In this document: positions 1 through 7,989 of the stretch, in pieces
Layout: every line of letters starts with the position of its first letter
Numbering within the stretch: the first letter of the stretch is position 1
NCBI GenBank assembly: GCA_964402955.1
Contig: CAYOEZ010000100.1
Coordinates: 1 to 16,278 of the forward strand
Reading direction: 5' to 3'
DNA: 16,278 bases
DNA from: CAYOEZ01 sp964402955
GTDB taxonomy: Bacteria > Chloroflexota > DTOL01 > DAOUCN01
The notes under the pieces: generated by a model
What the model was told of the DNA's origin: nothing
The model's database searches: none
Seen by the model: the letters and a program-made list of their open reading frames with translations, nothing else
Made by a program: the position numbers and the translations under genes

Positions 1-2
1 AG

Positions 3-437
3 GCGGGCGAGCAGGCTGTGGATGGCCTGGATATGTATCTGGCCTTCGATCCCAACTATCTGCGTGTTACGGACGCGCAGGGAACTGCAACCGACACCGT
101 TAGCGCTGGCGACAGCTTCCCGACCGTGCTGCAGAACAGTGTGGACAACGGCTCGGGACACATCAACTTTAGTGCTGGCATCTTGAGTGGCGCCCCCATA
201 ACAGGTACGGTCCGGGTGGCTCGTTTCTATGTGACAGCGCTGCGCGAGGGGTACTTTGGGTCGACGCCGATCGTTTTCTCACGGCAGTTGCCGCGCAAGA
301 CGGATGTGGCCTCTGCTGGCAACTCGGTGTTGGCAAGTGCAGAAGGTGGGCCTCTCAACATTCCACGCACGATGCTCTGGTTTCCCGTGATTGTCAGCGA
401 CCGGGCGATGCCGCCAGTGACCACAAACCCCTGGTGA
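3..437 (+). CDS. Cohesin-domain secreted protein, 3' portion (5' end outside window)
   Basis: The frame is open to the left edge of the window, so only the last 144 codons are seen. The fragment opens in a cohesin-like beta-sandwich pattern (GLDMYLAFDPNYLRV), the strand where cohesin domains of Chloroflexota surface proteins typically read 'DxxLxFDPxxLxV'. It continues with alternating hydrophobic strands (VARFYVTAL) typical of the same fold. The likely role is protein-protein binding or adhesion outside the cell. The C-terminus has the short motif LWFPVIV, which resembles the FLPYIV tails of the next gene. No membrane helix, LPXTG motif or dockerin repeat is visible. The next gene encodes a related protein and starts 61 bp downstream, so co-transcription is likely. 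The internal GTG at 18 is not a credible start, because the cohesin pattern already begins upstream of it. Confidence 0.75.
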   Translation, partial: AGEQAVDGLDMYLAFDPNYLRVTDAQGTATDTVSAGDSFPTVLQNSVDNGSGHINFSAGILSGAPITGTVRVARFYVTALREGYFGSTPIVFSRQLPRKTDVASAGNSVLASAEGGPLNIPRTMLWFPVIVSDRAMPPVTTNPW

Positions 438-442
438 TCAGA

Positions 443-460
443 ACTGCCTGGCGGGGCAGT
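443..460 (+). promoter_or_regulatory. Short intercistronic hairpin
   Basis: ACTGCC (443-448) and GGCAGT (455-460) are perfect inverted repeats around a 6-nt loop, 5 nt after the stop of the first cohesin gene. No T-run follows, so it is not a classical terminator. It may stabilise the upstream message or mildly attenuate transcription into the next gene. Chance occurrence cannot be excluded. Confidence 0.3.
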
Positions 461-498
461 ACGACGCCGTCATGGCCTTTACCTTTCCGGAGGACGAG

Positions 499-2835
499 AT
501 GAACGTCAGCAACCAGTACAGGCGCATCGGTCTCTGCCTGTTGATCCTGGCACTTGTCATTGCTTTGGGAGCAGCGGGAGCGTCGGCCTCGCCGGCCGGC
601 TCGGTCGCGCCGAGTGCTGGCCCAGCAGCCACGGCAACTCCAGTGCCTTGTGGCACGGCTGCGTCCGTGACGTGGAGTCCTGCCAGTTCGTCAACCAATC
701 CATACACCTCGTTTGCCCTTCGCATCTATATCAACGTGGCCGGAGGATTGGCGGTCGACGGGGCTGACGTGAACTTTGGCTGGGATCCAACCTATCTGAG
801 TGTTCAGAGCGTGCAGATTGGCTCCTCCTTCCCTAGCGTGTTGAAGAACCAATCAACTGGAGCGAACTCATGGTGGATCGCGGCGGGCAATACGAGCTCC
901 AATCCCCCATTCGGGAACCTTCTGTTCGCCACTGTCAACTTTCGCTCGTTGAATGGACTTGTCAACAACACACCTCTGACCTTTGGATCCATTACCGTGA
1001 GTTGCGGGGTCAGTGGCGCTCTGAATGTTAGTAAGGGCGCAGGCTATGTCACCATTGTGGCCCCTCCGCCGACGGCGACTCGTACCCAGACGCCCACCAT
1101 CACCCCGACGCCGACGCCTGTGCGGGGCAATCTGTGCCTGCAGACGTATGAGGACGTGAATCGCAACGGCACGCGTGATCAGACGGAGACTCTCGTTTCC
1201 GGCAGCATGATCACCGTCACGGATGCACTCTCCAACGTGGTCGCCACATATACCGGTGACGGAGTAACTGATCCTTATTGCGTCAGTCTCCTGCCCGGCG
1301 TGTATTATGTTGCCGAAAAGGATCCGCCGCGCTTCAGCGCGCCTATCCCAGAACGCTGGAAGGTGACCGTTACACCTCTCGATACCGTGCAAACGTATTT
1401 CGGCGTCGCACCGGAAGCCGCAACTGGGGCAGGCCACGACTTTCTCTCCCCTTCTGCTGGAGGCGGGGGCGGCCCGGGCCTGAAGGCGTGTGGGACAGCG
1501 GCGTCGGTGGTGTGGGGACCGTCGTCAGTGACGGTCAACCCATACCAAACGTTCAACCTGAACATATATGTTAATGTCGCGGGCGGAGCCCAGGCCGATG
1601 GCGCTGACGTGACCTTCTCCTGGAACCCGGCCTATCTGAGCGTGGTAAACATCGTGCCCGGAGGTGGCTTCCGCGATCACATATACATGAGCATCGGCAC
1701 CAGTAGCGCACGCTATGCTTCGGGTGCGCTGTCAGGCGATCCGCCAGCAGGCAGCATTCACATGGCGACTGTCACCTTCCGTTCTCTGTCGACGCTGGTG
1801 ACCAATTCCCCCCTGACATGGGCCGGCTTGAGTGCTGCCTGCCACACTGTCCCCTTTACCTCGGTAGGCGGCAGCACAGGCTATGTGAACATTGTCCCCC
1901 CGCCACCGACAGCAACGCGCACCCAAACGCCCACGGTCACCAGCACACCGACGCCTGTGACATCCGACCTGTGTGTGCTAGTATATAGCGACACTAACAG
2001 TAATAATTGGCGTGAGGCTGACGAAGCGCTGGTCGCCGGCGAGATCGTGTCGGTCACAAACGCCACCACAGGCCTGTACGTCGGCGCCTACACGACAAAC
2101 GGCGTCAGTGAGCCGTACTGCTTCCGCGTTCTGCCCGGTTCCTACATCGTCTGGGGCAAGGACCCGGCAGGCTATGGTGGACGCAGGCCAGAGCAATGGG
2201 GCGCCGGCCTCGGACCTGACACGGAGGTCGAGGTGGGCTTCGGCCTTCAGCTATCCTCGGGCCAGACGCCCAGTCCCACGCCGACCACACAACCAAGCGC
2301 CACGGCAACGCAGACGCCCATGAACACGGCCACGCGAACAGAGACGCCGACGGCAACTCACACGATGACAAACACAGCCACACCAACTGCTGTGCCAACG
2401 GCTACCTTGACGCCTACGGCAATAGCCACCGCAACAAGCACAGCAGAGCTCACCCCGACGTACACGGCAACGGTGACGCGGACGGCCACAAAGACGCTGG
2501 CCACAACACCGACAGAAACGGCAACGAGTTTGCCTGATATGACAGCAACGCCCACGCCGAGTGTCACATGGGACGCGACGCCAACGCCGACAGCGACGGC
2601 GTCTACGTCGCCAGTCGTCACTGAAACCCCGACCAGTACGCCCACTCCTGTTGCCGCCGAGACAACGGTCACTGCCACTGCCACGGCCACTCTGCCAGCG
2701 CCGACACCTGTGCGCTATTCCGTTTTCCTGCCGTACATTGTGGGCGACAACCCCGGCCGTATCTTCCTGCCTTACATTGTGAACGATCTGGGTGAGACCA
2801 GCAGCCTCATCTTGCCCATCCTGCAGGTGCAGTAG
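499..2835 (+). CDS. Secreted two-module cohesin / SdrD-B-like surface protein with Thr/Pro stalk
   Basis: The ATG at 499 is chosen over an in-frame ATG at 472 because GGAGG (489-493) sits 5 nt upstream and the protein then begins with a clean signal peptide (basic N-terminus, hydrophobic core ending near ASA). The product has 778 residues: cohesin-like domain 1 (about 51-187), a Thr/Pro linker, SdrD B-like domain 1 (about 211-305), cohesin-like domain 2 (about 331-465), a linker, SdrD B-like domain 2 (about 490-587), a Thr/Pro/Ala stalk (about 588-738), and a C-terminal tail. The SdrB-like domains carry acidic Ca-binding-like loops (EDVNRNGTRDQTE; SDTNSNNWREADE). The tail holds FLPYIV twice and then LILPILQVQ. 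No LPXTG motif or terminal membrane helix is present, so the means of attachment is unknown. The role is inferred to be adhesion or scaffolding at the cell surface. The stalk may be glycosylated. Confidence 0.85.
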   Translation: MNVSNQYRRIGLCLLILALVIALGAAGASASPAGSVAPSAGPAATATPVPCGTAASVTWSPASSSTNPYTSFALRIYINVAGGLAVDGADVNFGWDPTYLSVQSVQIGSSFPSVLKNQSTGANSWWIAAGNTSSNPPFGNLLFATVNFRSLNGLVNNTPLTFGSITVSCGVSGALNVSKGAGYVTIVAPPPTATRTQTPTITPTPTPVRGNLCLQTYEDVNRNGTRDQTETLVSGSMITVTDALSNVVATYTGDGVTDPYCVSLLPGVYYVAEKDPPRFSAPIPERWKVTVTPLDTVQTYFGVAPEAATGAGHDFLSPSAGGGGGPGLKACGTAASVVWGPSSVTVNPYQTFNLNIYVNVAGGAQADGADVTFSWNPAYLSVVNIVPGGGFRDHIYMSIGTSSARYASGALSGDPPAGSIHMATVTFRSLSTLVTNSPLTWAGLSAACHTVPFTSVGGSTGYVNIVPPPPTATRTQTPTVTSTPTPVTSDLCVLVYSDTNSNNWREADEALVAGEIVSVTNATTGLYVGAYTTNGVSEPYCFRVLPGSYIVWGKDPAGYGGRRPEQWGAGLGPDTEVEVGFGLQLSSGQTPSPTPTTQPSATATQTPMNTATRTETPTATHTMTNTATPTAVPTATLTPTAIATATSTAELTPTYTATVTRTATKTLATTPTETATSLPDMTATPTPSVTWDATPTPTATASTSPVVTETPTSTPTPVAAETTVTATATATLPAPTPVRYSVFLPYIVGDNPGRIFLPYIVNDLGETSSLILPILQVQ
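646..2256 (+). repeat. Tandem duplication of a cohesin-linker-SdrB module inside one gene
   Basis: Two copies, about 649-1437 and 1489-2256, follow the same order. Both begin at a CGTAASV sequence, run through NPYxxFxLxIYxNVAGG and DGADVxFxWxPxYLSV, pass a PPPTATRTQTPT linker, and end in an SdrB-like domain with DPYC or EPYC, LPG and Y(Y)VxxKDP. The copies have diverged at both the protein and DNA level, so this is an old duplication rather than a recent repeat. Confidence 0.85.
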
Positions 2836-2836
2836 C

Positions 2837-3967
2837 ATGTCTGCGCTGTCTAGCGCCCGTTGGTGGCAACGCCTTGTTGTCCTGTCTCTAGCCGCTGTGC
2901 TGGCCCTGCTCTGTGTGCCGCACACCCTGGCCGAAGACGGCCCCATGTACAGTGTGCAGGAGCGCTTCGGCGTCGGAGTTGCCCGCCAGTATGGTGATAT
3001 CATTGACTACGATGTGGCCAGCTTGCATATCGGCTGGTACAGCGACTGGAGCTACAACGCGCAGCCGCAGCGACCCGGCGGGATTGAGTACGTACAGCTT
3101 GTCAGAACGCAGCCGGACGGCGCTGCGCCGGATTGGGACGTCCTGAGCGCGGCAGTGCGCAGCAATCCCGGCGCTGACTGGCTGATCGGCAATGAGCCAG
3201 ACGCCCGCCCAGGTGTGCAGGACTCCCAGCCGGCCGCCAGTTATGCCAAGGCCTATCACGATGTTTACACATTCATTAAGGATCAGGACCCGACTGCGCA
3301 GGTCGGGCCGGGAGGCGTCATCCAGCCTACTCCCCTGCGCCTGCGTTACATGGACATGGTGCTGGCTGCCTATGAGGAGCAGTACGGTGCGCCCTTTCCC
3401 GCAGACGTTTGGAGCACACATGTGCAGATCCTGCAGGAGTCGCGCGAGGAGTGGGGTGCGGGCATTCCACAGGGCATTGCCGATGCCACCGGCCGGCTCT
3501 ACTCGATTCAGGACAATGCTGGTACGCTGATCTTTCAGCAGTTAGTGCGTGAGTTGCGAGCATGGATGGCGGCGCGCGGCATGCGCAACAAGCCGCTTAT
3601 CATCTCGGAATTTGGGGTCTTGATGCCCTCGCTGTACCTTTGCTACTGCTATGACCACGCCGCTGGGGATGCCATCGTTGCCAGTTTCATGCGGCGCAGC
3701 TTTGACTTCCTCCTCAATGCCAGAGACCCGGACCTGGGGTACCCGGCCGACCAGAACCGGTTGGTACAGCGCTGGTCGTGGTACAGTCTGAATGACAAAC
3801 TGTACGATGTCCCGCCATACGGAGAAGGATACAACGGCTCCCTATACGACTTCAGCCAACGCCAGTTCCCTGGGCGGCTGACCGTCTTTGGCAGGGTGTT
3901 CATGGATTACATGCACCGTCTGCTCTTGCCCAACCAGCGCTATTTACCGTTGACCGTGCTGCAATGA
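2837..3967 (+). CDS. Secreted glycoside hydrolase-like protein (clan GH-A-type TIM barrel)
   Basis: The start at 2837 is 1 nt after the previous stop and gives a signal peptide (SARWWQRLVVLSLAAVLALL, cleavage near LAEDG). An upstream in-frame start would lie inside the previous gene. The mature part, about 340 residues, has TIM-barrel glycosidase marks: a LHIGWYSDW strand, the IGNEPD motif with Glu120 as the likely acid/base, and the strand LIISEFGV with Glu258 as the likely nucleophile. A late Trp-rich strand (RWSWYSLND) follows. These fit retaining clan GH-A enzymes, and the exact family and substrate cannot be told. It ends in RYLPLTVLQ, echoing the tail of the preceding protein. It sits between a scaffold-like cohesin protein and a DUF4012 gene, which suggests polysaccharide cutting or remodelling at the cell surface. 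Confidence 0.75.
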   Translation: MSALSSARWWQRLVVLSLAAVLALLCVPHTLAEDGPMYSVQERFGVGVARQYGDIIDYDVASLHIGWYSDWSYNAQPQRPGGIEYVQLVRTQPDGAAPDWDVLSAAVRSNPGADWLIGNEPDARPGVQDSQPAASYAKAYHDVYTFIKDQDPTAQVGPGGVIQPTPLRLRYMDMVLAAYEEQYGAPFPADVWSTHVQILQESREEWGAGIPQGIADATGRLYSIQDNAGTLIFQQLVRELRAWMAARGMRNKPLIISEFGVLMPSLYLCYCYDHAAGDAIVASFMRRSFDFLLNARDPDLGYPADQNRLVQRWSWYSLNDKLYDVPPYGEGYNGSLYDFSQRQFPGRLTVFGRVFMDYMHRLLLPNQRYLPLTVLQ

Positions 3968-5898
3968 GAAGACGGCGCATTCTCTGGTTTTGCCGCGCCG
4001 TTGCGCTCGTCATGCTCCTGGCAATGGTTTTTGCAGGGTTCGTCTGCGGCTACCACGGCCTGGCATCTGCCCGCATCATCCGCTCGCATCTGGCCTTTGC
4101 TGAACGCATGGGCAGCGGCAGCGTGGCAGGCGCAGAGCTTGGACCGGAGGTCGACGCGCTGCAGTCCGATCTGGCGGCTCTGCAATCCCACCTGACCAGC
4201 ATCCGGCGCTATGGCGCGCCATGGCTTTGGTTCATGCAGAGGGCAGGGCGGCTGCCGGTGCTGGGCGCCGATGTGCGGGCGTTGCCGTATTTGCTTGAAA
4301 CCAGTATTGAGCTGGTTACCGCCGCTCGCTCCGGAGCTGCCCTCTTGCCGTCGCTTCTGGAAACGGCGGCGCCGAGGGATGCCCCATCCGGGCGACCGGC
4401 GTCGCAGGCGCTGCTCGATGTCCTGAGAGACAATGGCCCCGCGCTGCAGTCAGCGCGACGTCACCTGGCTGCCGCTCAGGCTGTGTCCAGCCACATGCGG
4501 ACACAAAGCTTCCGTACAACTGTTGGCTCGTATGTGCAACATCTGGAGAGATACGAGCGTCTGCTGGAGATGGCCGTCGAAATGGCGGATGTGTTTCCTG
4601 CCGCCATCGGTAACGAGCGCCCTCGAACATACCTCTTGATTGCGCAAAACAGCGACGAACTGCGGGCTACTGGCGGCTTCCTTTCCGCCGCAGGAACGGT
4701 CACGCTCGATAGAGGGTGGGTCATGCAGTTTAGCCTGCAAGACAGCTACGCCGGCGATGATCTCACGGTACCCCATCCCGCGCCGCCAGAACCGCTGCTC
4801 CGCTACATGGACATCGGCGTTCTGCTCTTGCGGGATGTGAACTGGTGGCCAGACTTCCCGACATCGGCCGCAATGGCGATGCAGGTTTGGGAATCGGATG
4901 GGAATCAGCAGGTTGATGGCGTGATTGCGCTTGACCTGGAGGGGATGCGCCTTCTGCTTGAGGGACTGGGGCCGGTCAAGGTAGCGGGCGAGGAGCAGCC
5001 AATTGACGCCGGCGAGCTGACCCAGATCCTGCGCCAGAAGTGGGGCATTGTGCCCGAGGGCGTGGAGGAGATGGGCGCCTGGTTTCTACAGCGCAAGGAT
5101 TTCTGGCCGCTTCTGGCGGGCGGCGTCTTGGCCAAACTGCAGGGTGACCTCGGCACAGACAATCTGCCCCGCCTGGCACGCGCCCTTAAGAGCGCCATCG
5201 ATAGCAAGCATCTGCAGGTCTATGCCAACGACCCCTCCTTGCAGTCGCTGATCACCAGGCTGGGAGCCGACGGGAGCGTAAGGCCAACGCCGGGTGACTA
5301 TCTGATGATCGTGGACAGCAATGTGGGCTTCAACAAAGTCAATCCCAACATCGGACAAAGCATCGAGTATGCTGTGAATCTGGCCGACGCTGAGCACGTC
5401 CAGGCTGGTTTGACGATTCGCTACACGAACAATGCCACTATTCGCCTTCCCGAGTGCGTCTACGGTCCGGCTTACGGCCTCACCTACGACGATATGCTGC
5501 AGCGCTGCTACTGGGATTACGTGCGCGTCTATGCTCCTGCGGGCAGCATAGCGCTGCTCACTCGGGACTCGCCGGACGTGGAGGTCAGCCGGGAGGGAGA
5601 CAAGCGCACCTTCGCCAGCTACTTCGTCCTTGCCCCCGGGGAAAGCTACAGTCTGCATCTGGACTACCTGCTTCCTCAGGGCGCAGTCCAGGCGATCGGA
5701 CAGACATACCGCTACACGCTGCTTGTGCAGAAGCAGGGCGGAACCGCAGGACATGCCCTTCGCCTCAGCCTGGCGCTTCCGCATGGAGCCCGTCTCCTTG
5801 CCGCCAGCCCACAGCCGAACTCGGTTGCAGGCGGCACACTGATCTTTGGGACCACTCTAGATCGTGATCTGACTTTCGAGGTGACCTATGTCCCCTAA
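3964..5898 (+). CDS. DUF4012 domain-containing membrane protein
   Basis: The ATG overlaps the previous TGA (ATGA), indicating translational coupling. The N-terminus is basic (MRRRR) and is followed by one membrane helix (about residues 8-30), so the rest probably lies outside the membrane. A coiled, Ala/Leu-rich region occupies about 35-210. The DUF4012 signature then appears at about 222-245: YLLIAQNSDELRATGGF, the usual 'Nx(D/E)xRxxGGF' pattern. The C-terminal part (about 450-640) is beta-rich. DUF4012 proteins occur widely in Chloroflexota, Actinobacteria and candidate phyla, often near envelope or polysaccharide genes. Their biochemical function was not settled as far as I know. The length of 644 residues is normal for the family. 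The context supports a role in building or attaching surface polymers. Confidence 0.85.
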   Translation: MRRRRILWFCRAVALVMLLAMVFAGFVCGYHGLASARIIRSHLAFAERMGSGSVAGAELGPEVDALQSDLAALQSHLTSIRRYGAPWLWFMQRAGRLPVLGADVRALPYLLETSIELVTAARSGAALLPSLLETAAPRDAPSGRPASQALLDVLRDNGPALQSARRHLAAAQAVSSHMRTQSFRTTVGSYVQHLERYERLLEMAVEMADVFPAAIGNERPRTYLLIAQNSDELRATGGFLSAAGTVTLDRGWVMQFSLQDSYAGDDLTVPHPAPPEPLLRYMDIGVLLLRDVNWWPDFPTSAAMAMQVWESDGNQQVDGVIALDLEGMRLLLEGLGPVKVAGEEQPIDAGELTQILRQKWGIVPEGVEEMGAWFLQRKDFWPLLAGGVLAKLQGDLGTDNLPRLARALKSAIDSKHLQVYANDPSLQSLITRLGADGSVRPTPGDYLMIVDSNVGFNKVNPNIGQSIEYAVNLADAEHVQAGLTIRYTNNATIRLPECVYGPAYGLTYDDMLQRCYWDYVRVYAPAGSIALLTRDSPDVEVSREGDKRTFASYFVLAPGESYSLHLDYLLPQGAVQAIGQTYRYTLLVQKQGGTAGHALRLSLALPHGARLLAASPQPNSVAGGTLIFGTTLDRDLTFEVTYVP

Positions 5899-6979
5899 CA
5901 CTGCGCCGGCCGGCAGGAGCGGGCCGCAAGAGCCGCGGATTGCGAGCGCTGTCCTTCCTGTTGCGCTTTCCCTCCTGCTCCTGTTTGTTCTGTCGTCGGC
6001 CCCCGCGTCCTGGGCAGGGACCACTGCAACCGTGCCCAGGGAGACGCCCACACGCGGGGTAACACCCGGTGTCCCGCCGACAGAGACGTCGGTCCCGACG
6101 CCTTTGGCTACCCCTTTACCGACGCTGACTGCGGCGCCCACAGCCACAGCAGCGGCAACTACGGCTCCTGGTCAGCCGACAGGTACGCCTGTTCCTGTGG
6201 TGCCCACAGCGAACGCGACGGCAACGCCAGTGCCCGTGTATCCGACTGTGCCGCCAACCCCAATCACCCTAACAGCGTCGCCCACGCGCGCACCTGCCAC
6301 CGGCTCACCGACTGCGTTGCCACGGGCTACAGCGTCACCCTCGCTAACCGCTCAGCCTGCAGCAACGGCCCAGCTGGCAACACCCACCTGGACGCCGCTG
6401 TCGCCTGCCGCCGTCGCACCTGCAGGGGGTATGTGCGGGGACGCATCGAGTACATCGCTGACAATTCGCTGGCCAGACGGCCGGGCAGTGCTCGAACTCC
6501 CAACAGGGAGCATAACCGGGCCCGTCTGTATCTTTCTGGAGCCACTTGAATTGGCAGCCCTAGCGGCGCCGCCGGCCGGCTTCCGCCTGAACGCGCCTGC
6601 CGCCCGGATTAGAGCCACTGATGCTGGTGGAGGCGCACTGGCAAGCTTCGCCTTTGCCTTGCCAACCACCCTGACACTGCTCATCGAGTCCGGGGCTAAC
6701 TCGACAACTGGCTTTACTTCTCTGGAGGTGGGGTTCGTTGGCGAGACGAGCATGGACTGGGCATTGCTTGAGATTGACCGCGATCCCAACGGGGCCGCTG
6801 TCAGGGTCCATCCCCGCTGGCCGGGCGCCTTTGCGCTTCTTCTTCCCACGACTGCCCTGGTTGCGAACAAGCCGGCGGGCGTGGCCGGTCCTCCACCCGT
6901 GCCGCCTGCTCTGCTTCTGATTGTCATTGTCTTCGCCGTGACTGCTGTCGCCCTGCTGATCTGGCACAGACGCCTCTAG
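5888..6979 (+). CDS. Thr/Pro-rich exported protein with C-terminal membrane anchor
   Basis: The start overlaps the DUF4012 stop by 11 nt, so translation is probably coupled. Of 363 residues, an N-terminal hydrophobic segment ends near SWAG (signal peptide). A long Thr/Pro/Ala-rich stalk follows (about 44-175), resembling the stalk of the two-module cohesin protein. A folded beta-rich domain occupies about 180-335, including WPDGRAVLELPTGSITGPVC, which loosely recalls ZU5-like or autocatalytic GAIN-adjacent folds, though I cannot assign it. It closes with a membrane helix (PALLLIVIVFAVTAVALLIW) and a short basic tail (HRRL). The protein would hold a domain away from the membrane on a stalk. 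It is the only member of the operon with a clear C-terminal anchor, so it could be the membrane docking point for the other surface proteins. That role is inference. Confidence 0.75.
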   Translation: MSPNTAPAGRSGPQEPRIASAVLPVALSLLLLFVLSSAPASWAGTTATVPRETPTRGVTPGVPPTETSVPTPLATPLPTLTAAPTATAAATTAPGQPTGTPVPVVPTANATATPVPVYPTVPPTPITLTASPTRAPATGSPTALPRATASPSLTAQPAATAQLATPTWTPLSPAAVAPAGGMCGDASSTSLTIRWPDGRAVLELPTGSITGPVCIFLEPLELAALAAPPAGFRLNAPAARIRATDAGGGALASFAFALPTTLTLLIESGANSTTGFTSLEVGFVGETSMDWALLEIDRDPNGAAVRVHPRWPGAFALLLPTTALVANKPAGVAGPPPVPPALLLIVIVFAVTAVALLIWHRRL

Positions 6980-7009
6980 ATCGAGCGCCGTCACACAGAG
7001 AGTGAATCG

Positions 7010-7026
7010 AACGCCGCAGCGTTTTT
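7010..7026 (+). terminator. Possible intrinsic terminator of the surface-protein operon
   Basis: AACGC (7010-7014), a CGCA loop, and GCGTT (7019-7023) form a 5-bp stem running into five T residues (7022-7026). It lies 31 nt after the stop of the last operon gene and before a candidate promoter for the regulator cluster. The stem is short, so efficiency is doubtful. Confidence 0.4.
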
Positions 7027-7036
7027 GCTACACTGG

Positions 7037-7045
7037 TGCTACAAT
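7037..7045 (+). promoter_or_regulatory. Candidate extended -10 promoter element for the first regulator gene
   Basis: TG-C-TACAAT (7037-7045) matches an extended -10 element (TGn followed by 5 of 6 bases of TATAAT). No good -35 is visible at the usual distance, which extended -10 promoters can tolerate. It sits just after the possible terminator and would give a leader of about 130 nt before the GTG at 7186. That leader contains three TCAG(A/T) motifs at 7084, 7109 and 7125. Confidence 0.3.
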
Positions 7046-7185
7046 GGGGTGTCGACCCGCTTGTGCAGACGGGCACGATGTGCTCAGATATGACTATTGT
7101 GTGCTGCTTCAGTATCAATTGTGTTCAGATGCTACTGGCGGCGCATGGCTCAAGCCATATTTAAGGAATTGCCCTGAGGGAAAGT

Positions 7186-7911
7186 GTGAACACCCTTGCG
7201 GACGATACTGGCGATGCGATTGCTTCTGGCGTGCGCATCCTCGTTGCCGACAACGATCCTGACGCGCTGCGGACGCTTGTTCCTGCTTTGCAGCGCTCAG
7301 GATACATCGCCGTGACAGCTGACGGCGGGTTGGACGCACTGCGCGCTCTCTTCGCCCACCACCCCGATCTTGTGATACTCAGCCTCTCTTTGCCCGGTAT
7401 GGATGCCTGGACGGTCTTGGAACGCATGCGCGAGGTCACAGACATCCCCATCCTGATTGTCTCCACCAAACACGCGGTTGGCCTGCGCCTGCGGGCTTTT
7501 GAGTTGCGTGCCCAGGACTTCATTACGAAGCCGTTCCACCTGGATGAGCTTGTCTTGCGCGTCAAGGCAGCGCTGCAGCGCAACGCTGCTCTAGGGAACG
7601 GAACGCGCTTCGTGTACGATGACGGCATCCTGTGCATAGACGGTCGCAATCGCGAGGTGAAAGTGAACGGCCAGGCTCTGGACGTGACGGCTAGGGAGTT
7701 GGATCTGCTCCTCTTGCTGGCTCGCCAACCTGGCCGCCTGGCGTCGTACTCTGATCTTGCTGAAAGCCTACCCTGGCTTGCCAACGAGCATGGCGCGACT
7801 GTCCTGCGTTCCGCTGTCTATCGACTGCGCCGCAAGCTGGCTCTGGCAGCCAGTGGTCACAGTTACCTCCTGACGCAACGCGACCTGGGCATCCGCCTCA
7901 ACACCAGATAG
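7186..7911 (+). CDS. OmpR/PhoB-like response regulator lacking the phospho-acceptor Asp
   Basis: GTG start with GAGGG (7176-7180) 5 nt upstream. The product has 241 residues. A receiver domain (about 16-130) begins VRILVADND, keeping acidic residues near positions 22-24. At the strand where the phosphorylated Asp is expected, the sequence is LVILSLSLPGMD, so Ser66 replaces Asp. Ser93/Thr94 (IVST) and Lys115 (FITKPF) remain. A C-terminal winged-helix DNA-binding domain (about 140-241) has the family pattern LTxRELDLLxLLxxxPGR, with a recognition helix in LRSAVYRLRRKL and a terminal wing. It is probably a DNA-binding transcription factor that cannot use standard phosphotransfer. No histidine kinase is adjacent. 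It is the first of three related tandem genes. Confidence 0.85.
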   Translation: MNTLADDTGDAIASGVRILVADNDPDALRTLVPALQRSGYIAVTADGGLDALRALFAHHPDLVILSLSLPGMDAWTVLERMREVTDIPILIVSTKHAVGLRLRAFELRAQDFITKPFHLDELVLRVKAALQRNAALGNGTRFVYDDGILCIDGRNREVKVNGQALDVTARELDLLLLLARQPGRLASYSDLAESLPWLANEHGATVLRSAVYRLRRKLALAASGHSYLLTQRDLGIRLNTR

Positions 7912-7926
7912 TGTGTGGGCCGCGTG

Positions 7927-7947
7927 AGCGGGCAGCAAAGACCCGCT
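7927..7947 (+). promoter_or_regulatory. Hairpin after the first regulator gene
   Basis: AGCGGG (7927-7932) pairs with CCCGCT (7942-7947) around a 9-nt loop, 15 nt after the stop. No T-run follows. It may be a weak terminator or an RNA 3'-end structure separating the first regulator from the second, which has a 250-bp upstream region of its own. Confidence 0.3.
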
Positions 7948-7989
7948 ACATATGGCTCGGTGCGCGATCGGAAAAGCAATGTGTGTTTG

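Noticed and set aside
438..725. A 95-codon minus-strand open frame over the start of the two-module cohesin gene
   Set aside because: It covers the signal-peptide region of a strongly supported gene on the other strand and is Ala-rich, consistent with an antisense shadow.
1129..1437. Dockerin repeats suspected from the EDVNRNGTRDQTE loop
   Set aside because: The acidic loop resembles dockerin calcium loops, but it is single per domain and embedded in an SdrD B-like fold with YxV and LPG strands. No paired dockerin helices are seen.
2251..2712. Low-complexity repeated DNA considered as a CRISPR or tandem repeat array
   Set aside because: The repetition is irregular, follows the codon frame and encodes Thr/Pro/Ala. 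There are no constant repeats with unique spacers.
2700..2835. Sortase LPXTG anchor in the cohesin protein
   Set aside because: The tail has LPYIV rather than LPXTG, and no following hydrophobic helix with a basic tail is present.
2251..3003. A 250-codon minus-strand open frame opposite the Thr/Pro stalk
   Set aside because: It is highly Arg/Cys/Gly-biased, which follows from the repetitive ACG/GCC-rich stalk codons on the other strand. No domain or ribosome-binding site supports it.
5086..5784. A 232-codon minus-strand open frame inside the DUF4012 gene
   Set aside because: It lies wholly within a confident DUF4012 coding region and has no recognisable motif.
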